64,000 nt of DNA, from contig JBLDXI010000003.1 in assembly GCA_047495785.1 (NCBI GenBank), positions 1,860,001 through 1,924,000 of the forward strand. Reading direction: 5' to 3'. The position numbers were made by a program, and so were the translations under genes. Below the pieces are notes generated by a model. The model did not search any database and was not told the DNA's origin. It worked only from the letters and a program-made list of their open reading frames with translations. The stretch comes from Lepidodermella squamata (Eukaryota > Gastrotricha). This document shows positions 12,334 to 23,233 of this stretch, piece after piece (the stretch's first letter is position 1; every line of letters starts with the position of its first letter).

Positions 12334-13311
12334 TTATTTTTTCACCAGTTCAAATTTGAGGCGGCAAAACTGCGGAACCAAATAACCGGCTTCGTCCAAG
12401 TTGGACGAAAACAGCCCGTGATGATAGACAAATTTCTGCTCCAGGCTGCAATCTCCCATCTCAGCTAGATCAGGATGCCACTCGACCCGCGTCACGTGAC
12501 CTCCAAACGCAGATTTCATCGTCCCAGCAGGTTTCGAGCGTAAATTGAACAAATCGCCAACCCAGCCGTGCGGGTGTTCAAAAGCAATGCCTTTCAACTC
12601 CTGATCGGCCTTGGACGGGTACATGGCCCGCCAAAATTCCTCGCTGAGTGTCCCAGTTTTTATCTCAGCCAAAATTGTCACGGCGATTTTTCGCGTAATT
12701 TTGAGATAATCGACCAAATCGTGCGGCGATGTCAATAATTCTGACCAATTTTTCATTAAATCCACGACTAAATGCCAGTCATCGGCTGAGCCTTCGACAC
12801 GAATTTTTCTCAGCCCGGTCAACGCTGTCACAGTTTGCCGGTAATTTGGCGATTGATTTTCCTCGGCGAAACAAGCCAATCGAGCTTGTTTAGCCGGTTC
12901 CGAATCGGTGCTGAAACCCGGCGCCAGCAGGTGGCCAAACTGGTTCGGAATTTTGCCAGCTAATTTCGTGAAAATGTAACTTTCTTCCGCGTGAATTGAA
13001 CTCGGCCCAGTGTTTTCGAGGACGTAATTCGATATTTCATTCAATACGGTGAAGTAGAATAAATCAGGCCGGAAAACGGCCCCGGCTTGCAGCCAGCAGC
13101 ACGCCTCGAGGTAGCCGGCTAAATTTTGGTGGTGACTCGTGGCGTTTTCGCAATTTTCGTCCATTTCAACCAGGTTTATGTCGAGCTTTTCGTGTTTAGG
13201 ATCGCGTGGGATTGAACCTTTCTTGATGGTTTGAAGCAACCAGGACGGCATTGTTTGCTCCTGATCGGGAGCTGGAGATTTACATGTTCCAGATTCGAGA
13301 ATTATTTCCAT
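12334..13311 (-). CDS. DUF4419-like protein
   Basis: Single open frame of 325 residues with an ATG start and no intron. No signal peptide. The segment VEGSADDWHLVVDLMKNW (about residues 172-189), the upstream FRPDLFYFTVLNEISNYV stretch and the later FWRAMY...GWVGDLFNL pattern resemble the DUF4419 family, whose members carry a G-x-x-DDW core. The assignment is from memory of the family pattern and is moderate. Function of the family is unknown. It is convergent with the tRNA-Gly gene and about 0.9 kb from the next gene on the other side. Confidence 0.55.
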   Translation of the reverse strand: MEIILESGTCKSPAPDQEQTMPSWLLQTIKKGSIPRDPKHEKLDINLVEMDENCENATSHHQNLAGYLEACCWLQAGAVFRPDLFYFTVLNEISNYVLENTGPSSIHAEESYIFTKLAGKIPNQFGHLLAPGFSTDSEPAKQARLACFAEENQSPNYRQTVTALTGLRKIRVEGSADDWHLVVDLMKNWSELLTSPHDLVDYLKITRKIAVTILAEIKTGTLSEEFWRAMYPSKADQELKGIAFEHPHGWVGDLFNLRSKPAGTMKSAFGGHVTRVEWHPDLAEMGDCSLEQKFVYHHGLFSSNLDEAGYLVPQFCRLKFELVKK

Positions 13312-14215
13312 TAATGAATTGTTTTCTAGAATTGTAAGAAAGGTTCAAGTCAATTTCAATTAATTGAGGTCAACAAATGAATGACCTACTTACATTTAAA
13401 AAGGACGCAGACATAAAAAATTTGGATTTTCAGAATAATGGTTTGGAGATGAGGAATTTAATGAATAAAAAAATCATTTTTCACGGTGAATCATTTTTTT
13501 AATTTTAAAAATTCTAATTGCAAGAATAATCGGTATTAAAAAATCCCACCTTAAAATTTCGAAAATTCGCTCATTTGCACACGTGCGGGATTTTCGGAAA
13601 TTTATCGACATTTTTTGATATTGAATAAACGTAATTTTTCTTAAAAAATTCTCCCATTCACCAGTGCACTGAAATACCTATTTTTCCATTACACACTGCA
13701 AACAATTTAGCTTTGTACGCAGCAAGTATACCATAGGCCTATATTAGTTAGGTATTATTAACTTGCATGATAAGCCAAAGCTGTCATTCATCATACCATT
13801 TTTACGCACAAGTATTTATACTATATAACATGCGTGTTAGCCTAATATAAACCATCTGTCCATTTCTAGGTTTCTGTATAGTAAGATATTGTATTAGTAT
13901 TAAGGCCGAAGTCCACTTTTCACGTGATCAAAAAAATCCTCTCTCTGGCGCGTGTTTAACCTGTTCCAGATTCGCGGCATTAACCTGGAAAAAAATCAGC
14001 AAATAATTAGCAAAAACTAGGAGAGAAAGTCAACTGCTAACCCGATGATGAAAATAATATGAAATTCAATAATGAGAAATTTCTATAATGACCAATCAAT
14101 GTAATAATGAAATGCGTTTCGAAAACTCGAAAAAATGTTTATAAATCGGAAAATTTCAATGTAAATCGTCAACAAATCGATCAATTTTTCCAGTATTTTC
14201 CGATTTTTCAAAATA
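13312..14215. other. Intergenic region, AT-rich, no gene seen
   Basis: No supported frame. A TATA-like TATAAAT at 14140-14146 lies about 70 bases upstream of the next ATG and is the likely core promoter of the 14216 gene. Confidence 0.5.
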
Positions 14216-14711
14216 ATGCGTGCTTTCCTGGCTATTGCTGTTGTGGTCCTATTAGGCCTCGGTAATTTGATTTTGGGTATCTTCTATAATTGCTTATAAT
14301 TTTTCATTTTTAGCCTACTCAGAGGCTAAGGTGTGGAATGTCGAGTCGAAGGAGATGCACCGCAACTACCACAAGAGCACCAGTGTCTCGGCAAGCCGGT
14401 CCTTCGAGAAGAACCGCAAGGCCTTCGGCAAGTGGCGTGCCGCCCCGAAGCGCCAACACGGCAAGAAGTTCGGCCGCAAGATGAACAAACGCCGCGGCTC
14501 CTTCTCGAAATCGGTCTCCGTCTCGGTCTCGTTCTCTGGCAACAGGCGCAACTACGGCGGTCGCAAGTTCCGCCGTCACGGCAAGAAGGCCGGCAACAAG
14601 TGGGGCCACAAGTTCGGCAACAAGTTCGGCTACAACTTCAACCGAAAGGGCAACAAGGGCAACAAGAAGGGCTCCTATTCGTACAGCAAGTCGGTCAGCA
14701 CTTCAAATTAA
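14216..14711 (+). CDS. Small secreted, highly basic Ser/Lys/Arg/Gly-rich protein
   Basis: Two exons, 14216-14261 and 14314-14711, intron of 52 bases, 147 residues. The first exon encodes only a signal peptide (MRAFLAIAVVVLLGL). The mature chain is extremely basic, with repeated Ser-x-Ser blocks (KSVSVSVSFSG, YSKSVSTSN) between stretches of Lys, Arg, Gly, Asn and aromatic residues (KKFGRK, GNKFGYNF). No cysteine is present in the mature chain. An AATAAA signal at about 14778 follows the stop. The gene at 15650 has the same plan, with a 46-base signal exon and phase-1 intron. A structural, mucus, matrix or antimicrobial role is possible, but none is shown. Confidence 0.8.
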
Positions 14712-15649
14712 GCCAAAATAACACCCGATAAAAAGCAATGTTTTTTCTTTTTTCATGATGATATTATATAAAATGCGAATAAACTGATAATTTTGGGAAT
14801 CACGTCTTGCTTCTCACTTGGTGGTAACAGCGAATGCGACAAAACAGCAAATTTTTTATTTCGCGACAAAACAGCGACAACTTACTGGCCGGAAAAAAAT
14901 CAGATGAATGGAATGACCGAAAGGACGCTGACCCGAACTGACATCAGCTGAAAGGTGTGAGCGAATTTAATTTTGCTGATATATATTTTTCTTCCTGAGC
15001 AATCGAACTATTAAGTGGCAAGTGGCAATCAAGAGAAGTTGACAAATAAAATGATTGGGACATACGTTTAGCTGAACAGACGTTGCCCATGACTTTTGCT
15101 GGTTAGCTGCTTGCTGAACCAATTCTCATCACAGCTAAATTCCTAATATTCAAGGAACTTTTCAAAATTTTCAGGAATTTTGTGATTTGACTTTGATTTT
15201 CGGTAAACTTCTCCCTTTGAGCAAACGTTTCATGATTGAACAAAATATTAAAAAAAATTTCTATGCAAATTTTTACTTTGATGCCAATTTTGAAATTTGC
15301 TCCGCAATGCTAAGCATAAATAAGGCCAACAATTTTTTTCGAATTGTTTATTGATGTTTCCCTTTATCATTTCGGTGGCAAGTGGCAAATAAAATTCGAA
15401 TAAATAACTGTAAATCAAGCTTCAAGTTTGAAATGATTTCGAATTTCGAATTTCATCGTTAACAGTGCGCGTTGTTCGATGGCTCGGACAACACATCGAG
15501 TGGTTTTGGTAATTTTGGCCTGATTGATTCGACTTCTTCGTGTCGTGATATAAATTAATTTCATTAATTTGAGTTGTTTATAATGCTTGCAAAGTTAGGC
15601 TGGAGTATCAATCAACATTCTTCATTCATTCCTTCATTCAAGTAATAAA
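14712..15649. other. Intergenic region between the two basic-protein genes
   Basis: Apart from the poly(A) signal at about 14778 and a TATA-like GATATAAATT near 15547, roughly 100 bases before the next start, I see no gene or repeat. Confidence 0.5.
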
Positions 15650-16205
15650 ATGCGTACTTTTGCGGTTTTCGCTGTTATCGCCGTCGCTTTCATCTGTAAG
15701 AATTTTCTGAATTTGTATGATTATTCCTTATTTTTCTCATTTTTCCACAGATTTTAGCGATGCTGGCCGAGTGAGGAGCGGCAGCGAAGAAAATTCTGTC
15801 AGCCGAAGTGTCAGCCGATCGGAAAGCCGAGAAATGTCCGGCAATCATCAACCGAAGCCTCACTACTACAAAAAGCGCCCGGTTGTCACCTACCACCGAC
15901 ACAGCTCTGTTTCAGGCTCGAAAGAAAAGCGCCGCAGCAAGAAGAACACGAAGTACGTCACCATTGTCGAGGCTCGCAAAATTCTACGCATCAAGCGCCG
16001 TCGTGTTACCTCGGTCTCGGGCTCGAACGAGAAGAAAAAGCTGCACAAATCCACCTCGAAGTCCGGCTCTTACAACGCCCGCGGTCGCCGCCATCACGGT
16101 AAAAACCGAAAGGAGAAATCGAAGCCGAAGAAGTATTCCTGGAAGAAGGTCGAGCCATCGAAGAAACGCTACTCGGCATCCAAGTCTTACTCGGCCTCCA
16201 ACTAA
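15650..16205 (+). CDS. Small secreted, highly basic Ser/Lys/Arg-rich protein (paralogue of the 14216 gene)
   Basis: Two exons, 15650-15695 and 15751-16205, intron of 55 bases, 166 residues. The first exon is again 46 bases and encodes the signal peptide (MRTFAVFAVIAVAFI), with the intron in the same phase as in the gene at 14216. The mature part is Arg/Lys/Ser/His-rich with repeated SVSGS(K/N)EK units at about residues 66, 107 and similar, and ends in KSYSASN, close to the KSVSTSN end of its neighbour. Poly(A) signals lie at about 16260. Shared structure and composition support an ancient tandem duplication, although most of the sequence has diverged. Confidence 0.8.
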
Positions 16206-16553
16206 CTGAAATAACATTGGCGAGAATTCGCGCAATAATTTATTATTTTTCGTTCGTAAAATAAAATAAAGCTTTAAGGTGGAATTTTTATTGTTCATTT
16301 TTTGCTGTTTTCTGTTTACACGAGGCACGCCGCCATCGACTTTTTTCTGGCCACAATGCACGCTGGAAAAACAAGGTCATCAATAATAATAAAATGACCT
16401 ATAAGCAATGTGTTATTGCTATTAAACCGCGCCCCATTATTACTTGTCAATAGCAGCGGCCAGACGCACGTGGCGTTTTTTCATGGCTTGTTTACTGTTT
16501 ATCCCGCCAATCATAATTAAGCAGCCTCGTGCTTGCTGCCACGTGCTTGGTGC

Positions 16554-16560
16554 TATAAAA
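16554..16560 (+). promoter_or_regulatory. TATA box upstream of a short transcript
   Basis: TATAAAA sits about 100 bases before the ATG at 16661, preceded by a CACGTG E-box-like palindrome near 16540. A similar TATAAAA precedes the 18088 gene. Confidence 0.5.
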
Positions 16561-16660
16561 CTGGGGCTGAAACAAGCAGTATTCATCGCTTCACAACATC
16601 GCTTCTAATCTTCACTAGTAGCATTAGTTCATTTCCATTTATTCTCTCTAGTCTTTGCAA

Positions 16661-17197
16661 ATGATGGTCGGTTCGATTTTTGCCACATGGTGAGTAGCTT
16701 TCTTATTTCATTCCCGATTTTCACCAAAAATGATGTTCCAAATTTTTGCATGTATTAGCAGAATCTTTTTGTTGACTAATTTTGTCTGATTTTATTCCAA
16801 TTTTGCTCCCAAAATTCGAGCACTTTTCCATTTCGAAAAATAATTTCTTTGTTTGCCTTGCAGATTGGATGTCGCAAGTTTCCCTCAAGAATGCGGTCCA
16901 GCCAATTCTTTCAAGGTTTGTTTTAAAATATATTAGTAATTTTCGAGTTCCCCAATTCGCCACGTGCGCTTCGATTTGCCTCGGCACATTCGTTGCAGCA
17001 TGCCAAATAAATATAAGAGGGGTACATTATCAATGAACTGGCTAGGAAACAGATGACATCCTGTCTATTTTTGGCTTTAATGTCATTTGTGCCGAAAGTG
17101 CAGTTACATTTCTATTCTCTATTTCAGGTTGAAAGAATGTCCGCGCAACGATCAGGTCAAGAAGATGATGGCGAGTCAGGCTAAGAACGTTCTCTAG
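16661..17197 (+). CDS. Possible short three-exon gene, model unresolved
   Basis: Good splice signals define 16661-16689, 16864-16915 and 17128-17197. The last two join in frame to encode about 40 residues (MSQVSLKNAVQPILSR then LKECPRNDQVKKMM) ending at TAG 17197. The first exon begins with ATGATG, but splicing it to the second gives an immediate TGA. Either the first exon is untranslated, the donor differs, or the gene is broken. A TATA box and an AATAAA (about 17278) bracket it. It lies at the head of the C-x9-C cluster, and its Lys/Met-rich end vaguely resembles theirs, but it has only one cysteine. Function unknown. Confidence 0.35.
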
Positions 17198-18087
17198 TCA
17201 ACTTGGCAGTATTTTAATGTTTCTAGTCTGCTGTGATTCTTGCTCATCTGTGATAAAAGAAATTGGATAATTTTCGAAATAAATGAAAACTCGTAAAATT
17301 CAGTCTCTTGTTCCTATTTTTAAAATTGATTTTTGCATTTTGGCAAAGCAAAAGCAAAAAATAATTATCAGGCAATGGGAAAGATCATCTAAATTATTTT
17401 GGTCCAATAATTTGTTTTTCGAAATCAACAAAAATTGGATCGATAAAATTTATTTTGAACGCATGGGCGATGAATCATACTTATAATCAAGTCGATGATA
17501 GATCGAGCATTAATAAAGTTATAAATTAATTAATTCAATAAATTGATTAATCAAGCATTGTGTACCAGCGATTATCAGAATACCATTTCACACAAAAAAA
17601 TTTCTTTCAAAAAATCACCCATAGCTTGTCGAATTCGAACTTATTCTTACTTGAGGTTTATATGATTTTTTGCCCGAATTTTTGTTGGCAACAGCAAAAG
17701 TAGGCCGTCAGGTGATATATCTGAGTGGGCAAAAGTGTACCGCTGCAATAAGTATCTTATTCATTTTAATCAGATGGGAGTATCTATTTATGTACATTTT
17801 GCGGTGTCGATAAACGGAGTCTAGCGGAGGATTGCAATAATTTGCGGAGTTTGAGTGCGGCGTAAATTTTCCAATGACGTCACCAGTCACTAGTCATTAC
17901 TCACGCACAGTTAATAGACAGTTTTAAACATGCCCCTGATGCGCCACTTCGCTTATTTATGGCACCTCAGCGATTAATTTTTAATCGTCCTCATGGCCTA
18001 TAAAACCGCGTTAGTTAGCGGCAATTAAAAGCATAATTTTTCAAATCGTCCTAACTGCTTATTATTCAGTTGACCTGTAAATCAAAA
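17198..18087. other. Intergenic region
   Basis: AT-rich and without supported coding sequence. TATAAAA at about 18000-18006 is the likely core promoter of the next gene. Confidence 0.45.
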
Positions 18088-18721
18088 ATGGCTACTTTAA
18101 CCTCGCTAATAAATACGACCGCTGGTCGAAATAAAAATGTTCACATCTTCGCATCGTCCTCCTTAATGCTGGTTTTCATTTGTCTCATCTATTCCTCGGA
18201 AGCTCTGGATACGGACAAATCAACTGAGTCGCTAATTGCCGATAAGCTCGAAGGAAAAGCAATGGATGAAATTGCGAAACATCGTAAGTATTAAGCTCAA
18301 TTTTTCAGAATAGCCTTGGAAATTTTCGATTTTTTAATGGCCACACCTTTAAAAATTGTAAAATGATATTTTAAAATTAGCAAAGCGAAATTTGTAAAAT
18401 TTAAAAAAAAAAATTCAAATTTTTTTTAAAATTCCACCTTAAATTTTACGATTTTTTATAATAATTTTGTATTTTTCAGAGCTATACGTAAAAATGGCCA
18501 GATCGATAGCGGCTTCGAACAACAAAGAACTGCAATCATTTCTATTGAGCCGTCTTCTGCGAAAATCGGCCGAAAAGCAGTACAGAGAACGGCTAGCCAG
18601 GTGTATGGCAACATTTAATTCGTTATCACTGTGCAACGACCACTACCCAGGGACGTTTTACTTATGGGCGCGGACGGCGGCGAAAAAAATCATGAATGGC
18701 GACATGCCGGCCGTTGTCTAG
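18088..18721 (+). CDS. Small secreted C-x9-C family protein, member 1
   Basis: Exons 18088-18283 and 18480-18721, 145 residues. A hydrophobic segment at about residues 25-38 follows a polar N-terminus, consistent with a signal peptide or anchor. The second exon holds an amphipathic, basic region (RLLRKSAEKQYRERLARCM) and the family core C-MATFNSLSL-C, then the C-terminal motif YLWARTAAKKIMNG. Genes at 19173 and 20036 share both motifs, and those at 21371 and 22880 share the cysteine core. AATAAA at 18842 ends the transcript unit. The 196-base intron is longer than the local norm. I do not recognise the family. Secreted signalling peptide, matrix component or defence protein are all possible. 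Confidence 0.75.
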
Positions 18722-19172
18722 CCTCCAGTTTTACCCCCTTCCTCCCACTCTCTCTCTCATTTGATGATCTGTGATTGTATTTCAGTGCGACAAAAAAATG
18801 ATTGTTGCTATTATATTGCGTACCACGCGCTTTTCTCGCTAAATAAAAAGCCATTGCCGAAAAAAACGTCTCGAATTCTTCTGAATCAATCAAACCTAAA
18901 AAAAAAATAGGCCATCATACTGCGAGTGCGAATTTTTGTATATAGATGAAAAAACATTCTGGGCTTGAACTCCCTTAGTTTTTTTATACAGCCGATGGCA
19001 ATTATATCTGCCCCTTCAAGCAACCATCAGATATTGAAAACTTGAGTAAACAAAACCTTTCCGCGCGTGGAAAAAACTCATCGCTCCACCTTCGCGCGTT
19101 CATAAAGCCACGCAGCACAGTTGAGTCATCATATTAATATTTTTTCGGTATAAGGTCGCTCTGGTGCAATTC

Positions 19173-19614
19173 ATGCGCAATAAAATGCCGATCCCTAGCT
19201 ACATGCTCGACTTGATCACGATTCTCGCCATCATCACAGTGTTAATTACGCTCGCTGGGGCTAATAAGGATCAATTATTGGATAGAGTGGATGGGTACAT
19301 AAACGAAGCTGCTCAAGACGGAAAAACAGGTAAATTTTAAATAATTTTTAAAATAATTTTTAAATTTTTTCGAAATAGCGCCTATAATTCGGATACAGCA
19401 CTTGTTGGCGACGAATAAAGAATTCAAGCGAAAATTGTTTGCCCGGCTTGTTCAGCAGGAAAATGAACGGCAGCATAGAGAACGGCTGGCCAGGTGCATG
19501 GAATTGTTCAAATCGCTGCCGTTATGCAAGGACAACTACGCAGGTGGCTTCTTCATATGGGCCAGATCAGCCGCAAAGCAAATCATGGATGGAAAGGATG
19601 CAACTAGTTCATAG
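19173..19614 (+). CDS. Small secreted C-x9-C family protein, member 2
   Basis: Exons 19173-19329 and 19379-19614, intron of 49 bases, 130 residues. The N-terminus carries a hydrophobic stretch (LDLITILAIITVLITLAG, about residues 12-29). The second exon gives a basic helix (RQHRERLARCM), the core C-MELFKSLPL-C, and FIWARSAAKQIMDG near the end. It is the closest relative of member 1: the intron sits at the corresponding place and phase, and identity is high from RERLARCM onwards. Only two cysteines are present in the mature part, so a single intramolecular disulphide or dimerisation is expected. Confidence 0.78.
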
Positions 19615-20035
19615 TTCGACCGCCTATTATGATTTCGAAAATAATTTTAACATTTAATTTTATGTAAAAATCAATATTGTTGTAAAATCGTATTTTTTAG
19701 TAAATTTTTCTTGCGAATTAGGAATTTTTTAATCTCGTTTTTTTTTCGTGTTGATTTCGAGCCATAATGGACAAATTATAGTACACGCACCTCTTGAACG
19801 TCGACTCATAAAATAATATTACGCAGCATTGTTTACGGAAATGGAAATAAAAAAGAGGGACCTCTGATGCGCGAGAAATTGGCTCATTCGTGTCGTCGCC
19901 CACAGGCCGAAAAAATCGATTTAACACAATATGTCAAGTGCGACAATTAGCCGCGGGCTTATAGATTTATTATTTTTTTTTGCTGGCGTATAGAATAGCG
20001 CCGCTTTTGGCATTAAATTAACAAATCACGCGAAA

Positions 20036-20416
20036 ATGCTGATCTCGAAATTTTTTGTATTTGCGATTTTTCTCGCGTTAAACTTCAACGCCATGCTTTG
20101 CCAGCCGGAGAAGAAGCTTGATTCTGGTAAAAAATCATCGAAAATTTCAAAGCAAAAGCTGGTTTCTACTACAACGACGCCTGTCCCAATGCCGAAGGAT
20201 TCTATTGCGCGGGAGAATGAGCTGACCGACGAGATTTGGAAGGCGAAAATCGACGAATTAAGCCGGCTAGTTAACGAGGAACGGCTTCAGAAGGAACGGC
20301 TTTTACGGTGTATGAATACCTTCCGATCGAAGACCATTTGTATGGACAACGGCGGCGGTTTCGGCTATTTATGGGCTCGCACTAAAGCTCGGCAAATCAT
20401 GAATGGCCAGCAATGA
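20036..20416 (+). CDS. Small secreted C-x9-C family protein, member 3
   Basis: Single exon of 126 residues with a clear signal peptide (about residues 1-21, ending at NAMLCQ). It has a Lys/Ser/Thr/Pro linker, then a helical charged stretch, the core C-MNTFRSKTI-C, and the C-terminal motif YLWARTKARQIMNG shared with members 1 and 2. The core and tail are conserved while the linker is unique. Unlike members 1 and 2 it has no intron. Confidence 0.78.
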   Translation: MLISKFFVFAIFLALNFNAMLCQPEKKLDSGKKSSKISKQKLVSTTTTPVPMPKDSIARENELTDEIWKAKIDELSRLVNEERLQKERLLRCMNTFRSKTICMDNGGGFGYLWARTKARQIMNGQQ

Positions 20417-20789
20417 GGAGTTAGACTCAAATAATTTTTATAGATTTATCAACAATAATTTTCCAATAGATTTTTGAGAGGATATTTGTTGACGCGCGGT
20501 ATCTGGATGCTAATAAATATTTGAAAGGAAATTGGCATTTTTTCGCTTTTTCAGTTTATTTCTCCGATTATTCGATATTCAACCATGGGATTTTTTCCCA
20601 AGATGTTTCGCGTCCAATTTTTGGAGGCTAAAAGATAAAAGGCATCCAATACTGTTGGAATGGAAAATAGGAAAAAGTGGACAAAAAATAAAAAAAATTC
20701 AAAAAAATTGATCAAATTTTGACCTCATTTTTTGCGCCATGAAATCGTAGATTTACAAAAAATCCCTGAAAATGTTCATAGCCAATTTG

Positions 20790-21056
20790 CATAGATATAG
20801 CGCTGTGCGACATTTACGCCAAGACATTTGAGCTGCGACAATTGCGCCAACGACAACTGAGGTAATTATAAATCAAATATCAATTAGTGGTGATCCTTGG
20901 CTATGCGAGCAGAGCGAGCACTCCCAGCTAGACCTTAATAGTTTTTTCATAGCAATTATATATGAATAATATAAAAATAAATAAAATAAATTTGGCTCAG
21001 TTGTCGCTTGGCTCAGCTCAGATGGCGCGAATATCGTACAGCCAAATTTAGCACTC
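20790..21056. repeat. Short foldback-like element with GACA-x-TTGCGCC motifs
   Basis: The left part has repeated units of the type GCGACAATTGCGCC and GACATTTGAG. The right part has complementary-like CAGTTGTCGCTTGGC and GATGGCGCG units in inverted order. The same motif family builds the larger element at 51276-52200. Boundaries are approximate. Confidence 0.45.
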
Positions 21057-21370
21057 ATGATCTGATAAGAGAAAAAATCGTGATAAATTTTGTAGATAAT
21101 GCGTTGTCATAATCAAGATCATTTAGTGCCGTAATTCGTTATGACTCACTTTTATTCAGTAGTACCTACGCCCGTTTCCCTAGTAGGCTATTTCCTCCCG
21201 CCACTGATTATACCTCGGGGATTAATTTACTATTGACCGGTACCTATTTGTTCCTGTGATCACGAATATTACTGCTTAAATGGAGAGACAGTGATTTAAT
21301 AAGCTCAATTATAGTCATTCTCGAAAAATCGCAGCAAATTTTGCCTTAGCCATTTCCCTACTCTATAAAC

Positions 21371-21757
21371 ATGACTCAATTTTCATACAAAAATTTGGTA
21401 AAATTGCTGATAATTTTTCTCTTATTTTGTCTATGCGATGGAGACGTCATTAGATGTGAGTTTTCTGGTACAAAATGTCATTGTTTTATTACATATTTTT
21501 AATTAATATATACAGCAAAGCGTTACAATCCGTATTTGATGAAGTTGTACGAAAGGCAGTACAACGCGAATTGTTTGGCAATTTTCCACTCGAAATCGAT
21601 ATGCCGACATCAGATTTACGACGGCGCCCAACTGCCGTTTGCTAAGCTGTACGCGCTTTCGAACACGAAAACTACCTCGCGCTTTCCGCGGGTGTTCACG
21701 TCAACGGCGAGCAGTCGTAATAAAGCTGAGAATAAACTCCAAGAAATGAAGCGATAA
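21371..21757 (+). CDS. Small secreted C-x9-C family protein, member 4 (divergent)
   Basis: Exons 21371-21455 and 21516-21757, intron of 60 bases, 108 residues. The first exon encodes a signal peptide with a strong hydrophobic core (LVKLLIIFLLFCLCDG). The second exon holds QYNAN-C-LAIFHSKSI-C, the same spacing and F-x-S core as the other members, but the C-terminal WAR..IM.G motif is absent and the tail is Ser/Thr/Lys-rich. A TATA-like CTATAAA lies only about ten bases before the ATG. Confidence 0.65.
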
Positions 21758-22879
21758 ACATTATTATATCCACACATGTTTCAGTCGTCGTGTGTCTATT
21801 TTCACGCTCTTTGAGATGTATTCACGTGAATAAAATTATTTCTGAAAAAATTAGGAAAATAAAATTAATTAATGCACGGGGTCTACATTTTTGCACCACG
21901 TAAATTGAGGTTCTAGCGCTAAGAGCCCCGGCGCTATATTTTCCCGAATTTTAGCGATATTTCGGCCTTTTTTTATCTTGATCAATTCTTGGGCCCGAGT
22001 CCATAAGAACGAGGTTTTTTTACTATTTTACTCGAAGGAATTTGAAACAATCTGGAAACTTCTTATATCGGAAAGATCACTGATTTGTAAAATCGATACT
22101 TAGAATCGATATCGGCTATGCAGGCTGAATTATAAAAGTTTAGGCTTGGCAATAAAAAATTCTCAGATTCCGGGGAAAACGTGAAACTGGAAAAATAGGT
22201 CAAGTATTAGAACCCCAAATTGTGACACCCTATAATAAATAGCCTCGCCACGGTAAAATTTTCTCAAAAAATATATGTTCACGGTACCAAAGTTACGGTG
22301 AGCGGAACCAATATTGCAGTTTGCGGAAATATGCCAAGAATCATTATTCATTATTCGAGAATTATTCATTTTTTGAATTTTTGAATTTCTACGAAGTTTA
22401 GGGGAAGCTTGAGTTCTGGATTGAACACTCTGTCTTATAGAAAATAGTGGTGTTCAATCTTGACCAGCAAGAAATATCCGAAAAGTGATTTCAAAAAATT
22501 CCGAAATTTGGCTCCGCTCGCCGTCAATTTTTTCCGGTGAAAAGAGCGCGCTATTTTGTTTACGTAATTGTCAATTTAATCACGAATATTTCATTTTTGC
22601 ACCTAATTTTTTCTATTTTTTAATAAATTCTTTAATTATTTTCATAAAATTATTTTGAAAAAATTTCGATTATTTCATGAACGGTGAAATATTATAGCCT
22701 GCCCCCGCGATGCATTTATTCATATTATGAAAAATGGGAATTTGAAATGCCACCTGTCAAATCTCTTCGCCCTTGAGATTTGACTTCAATAGCCTTTAGT
22801 TTCCAAAATTTTCTCATTTCTTCAGGTCAATGCGCAGTTTATTTTTCGTTCCAAGTTATTAATCGCAGAAAATCAAATC

Positions 22880-23233
22880 ATGGCCAACTTTTCGAATAAT
22901 TTTGTAATTTTCGCAATTATTAACCTGGCGATTCTCTCGTATTTTGCTTCGTCGAGTTTTGCACCCGTGAAAGGCCCGCGTATAGCTAAGCGTTGGAATG
23001 CTTTCCTACACGAGTTGTACCAACGCGAGTACTTGAATCGCTGCATGTCCGTGTTCAATTCGATCTCGCTGTGCAAGACGCGGTCCGGCGATGGGTCCGA
23101 TTTCGCGCACGTTGTCCACATGAATCACGCCAAGCCCGACCTACTGCGAACTGGGCCGAAAAAGCCCAAGGTCGAGAAGCCGAAGCTACCTTTCAGGTAC
23201 ATCGATGAGGACGAACAGGAGCAAGAAAAGTAA
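22880..23233 (+). CDS. Small secreted C-x9-C family protein, member 5
   Basis: Single exon of 117 residues. The signal peptide spans about residues 1-27 (IFAIINLAILSYFASSSFA). The mature protein has the core C-MSVFNSISL-C with flanking REYLNR, as in the other members, but a different C-terminus that is rich in Lys/Pro and then acidic (YIDEDEQEQEK). AATAAA at about 23330. The first 110 bases of this gene recur as broken copies at 28364 and 34738, which shows that the locus took part in the local duplications. Confidence 0.75.
   Translation: MANFSNNFVIFAIINLAILSYFASSSFAPVKGPRIAKRWNAFLHELYQREYLNRCMSVFNSISLCKTRSGDGSDFAHVVHMNHAKPDLLRTGPKKPKVEKPKLPFRYIDEDEQEQEK

Noticed and set aside
15808-16209. 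Second long plus-strand frame within the 15650 gene, and minus-strand frames over both basic-protein genes
   Set aside because: They are shadows produced by the biased Arg/Lys/Ser codons; only the frame that follows the signal exon gives a sensible product.
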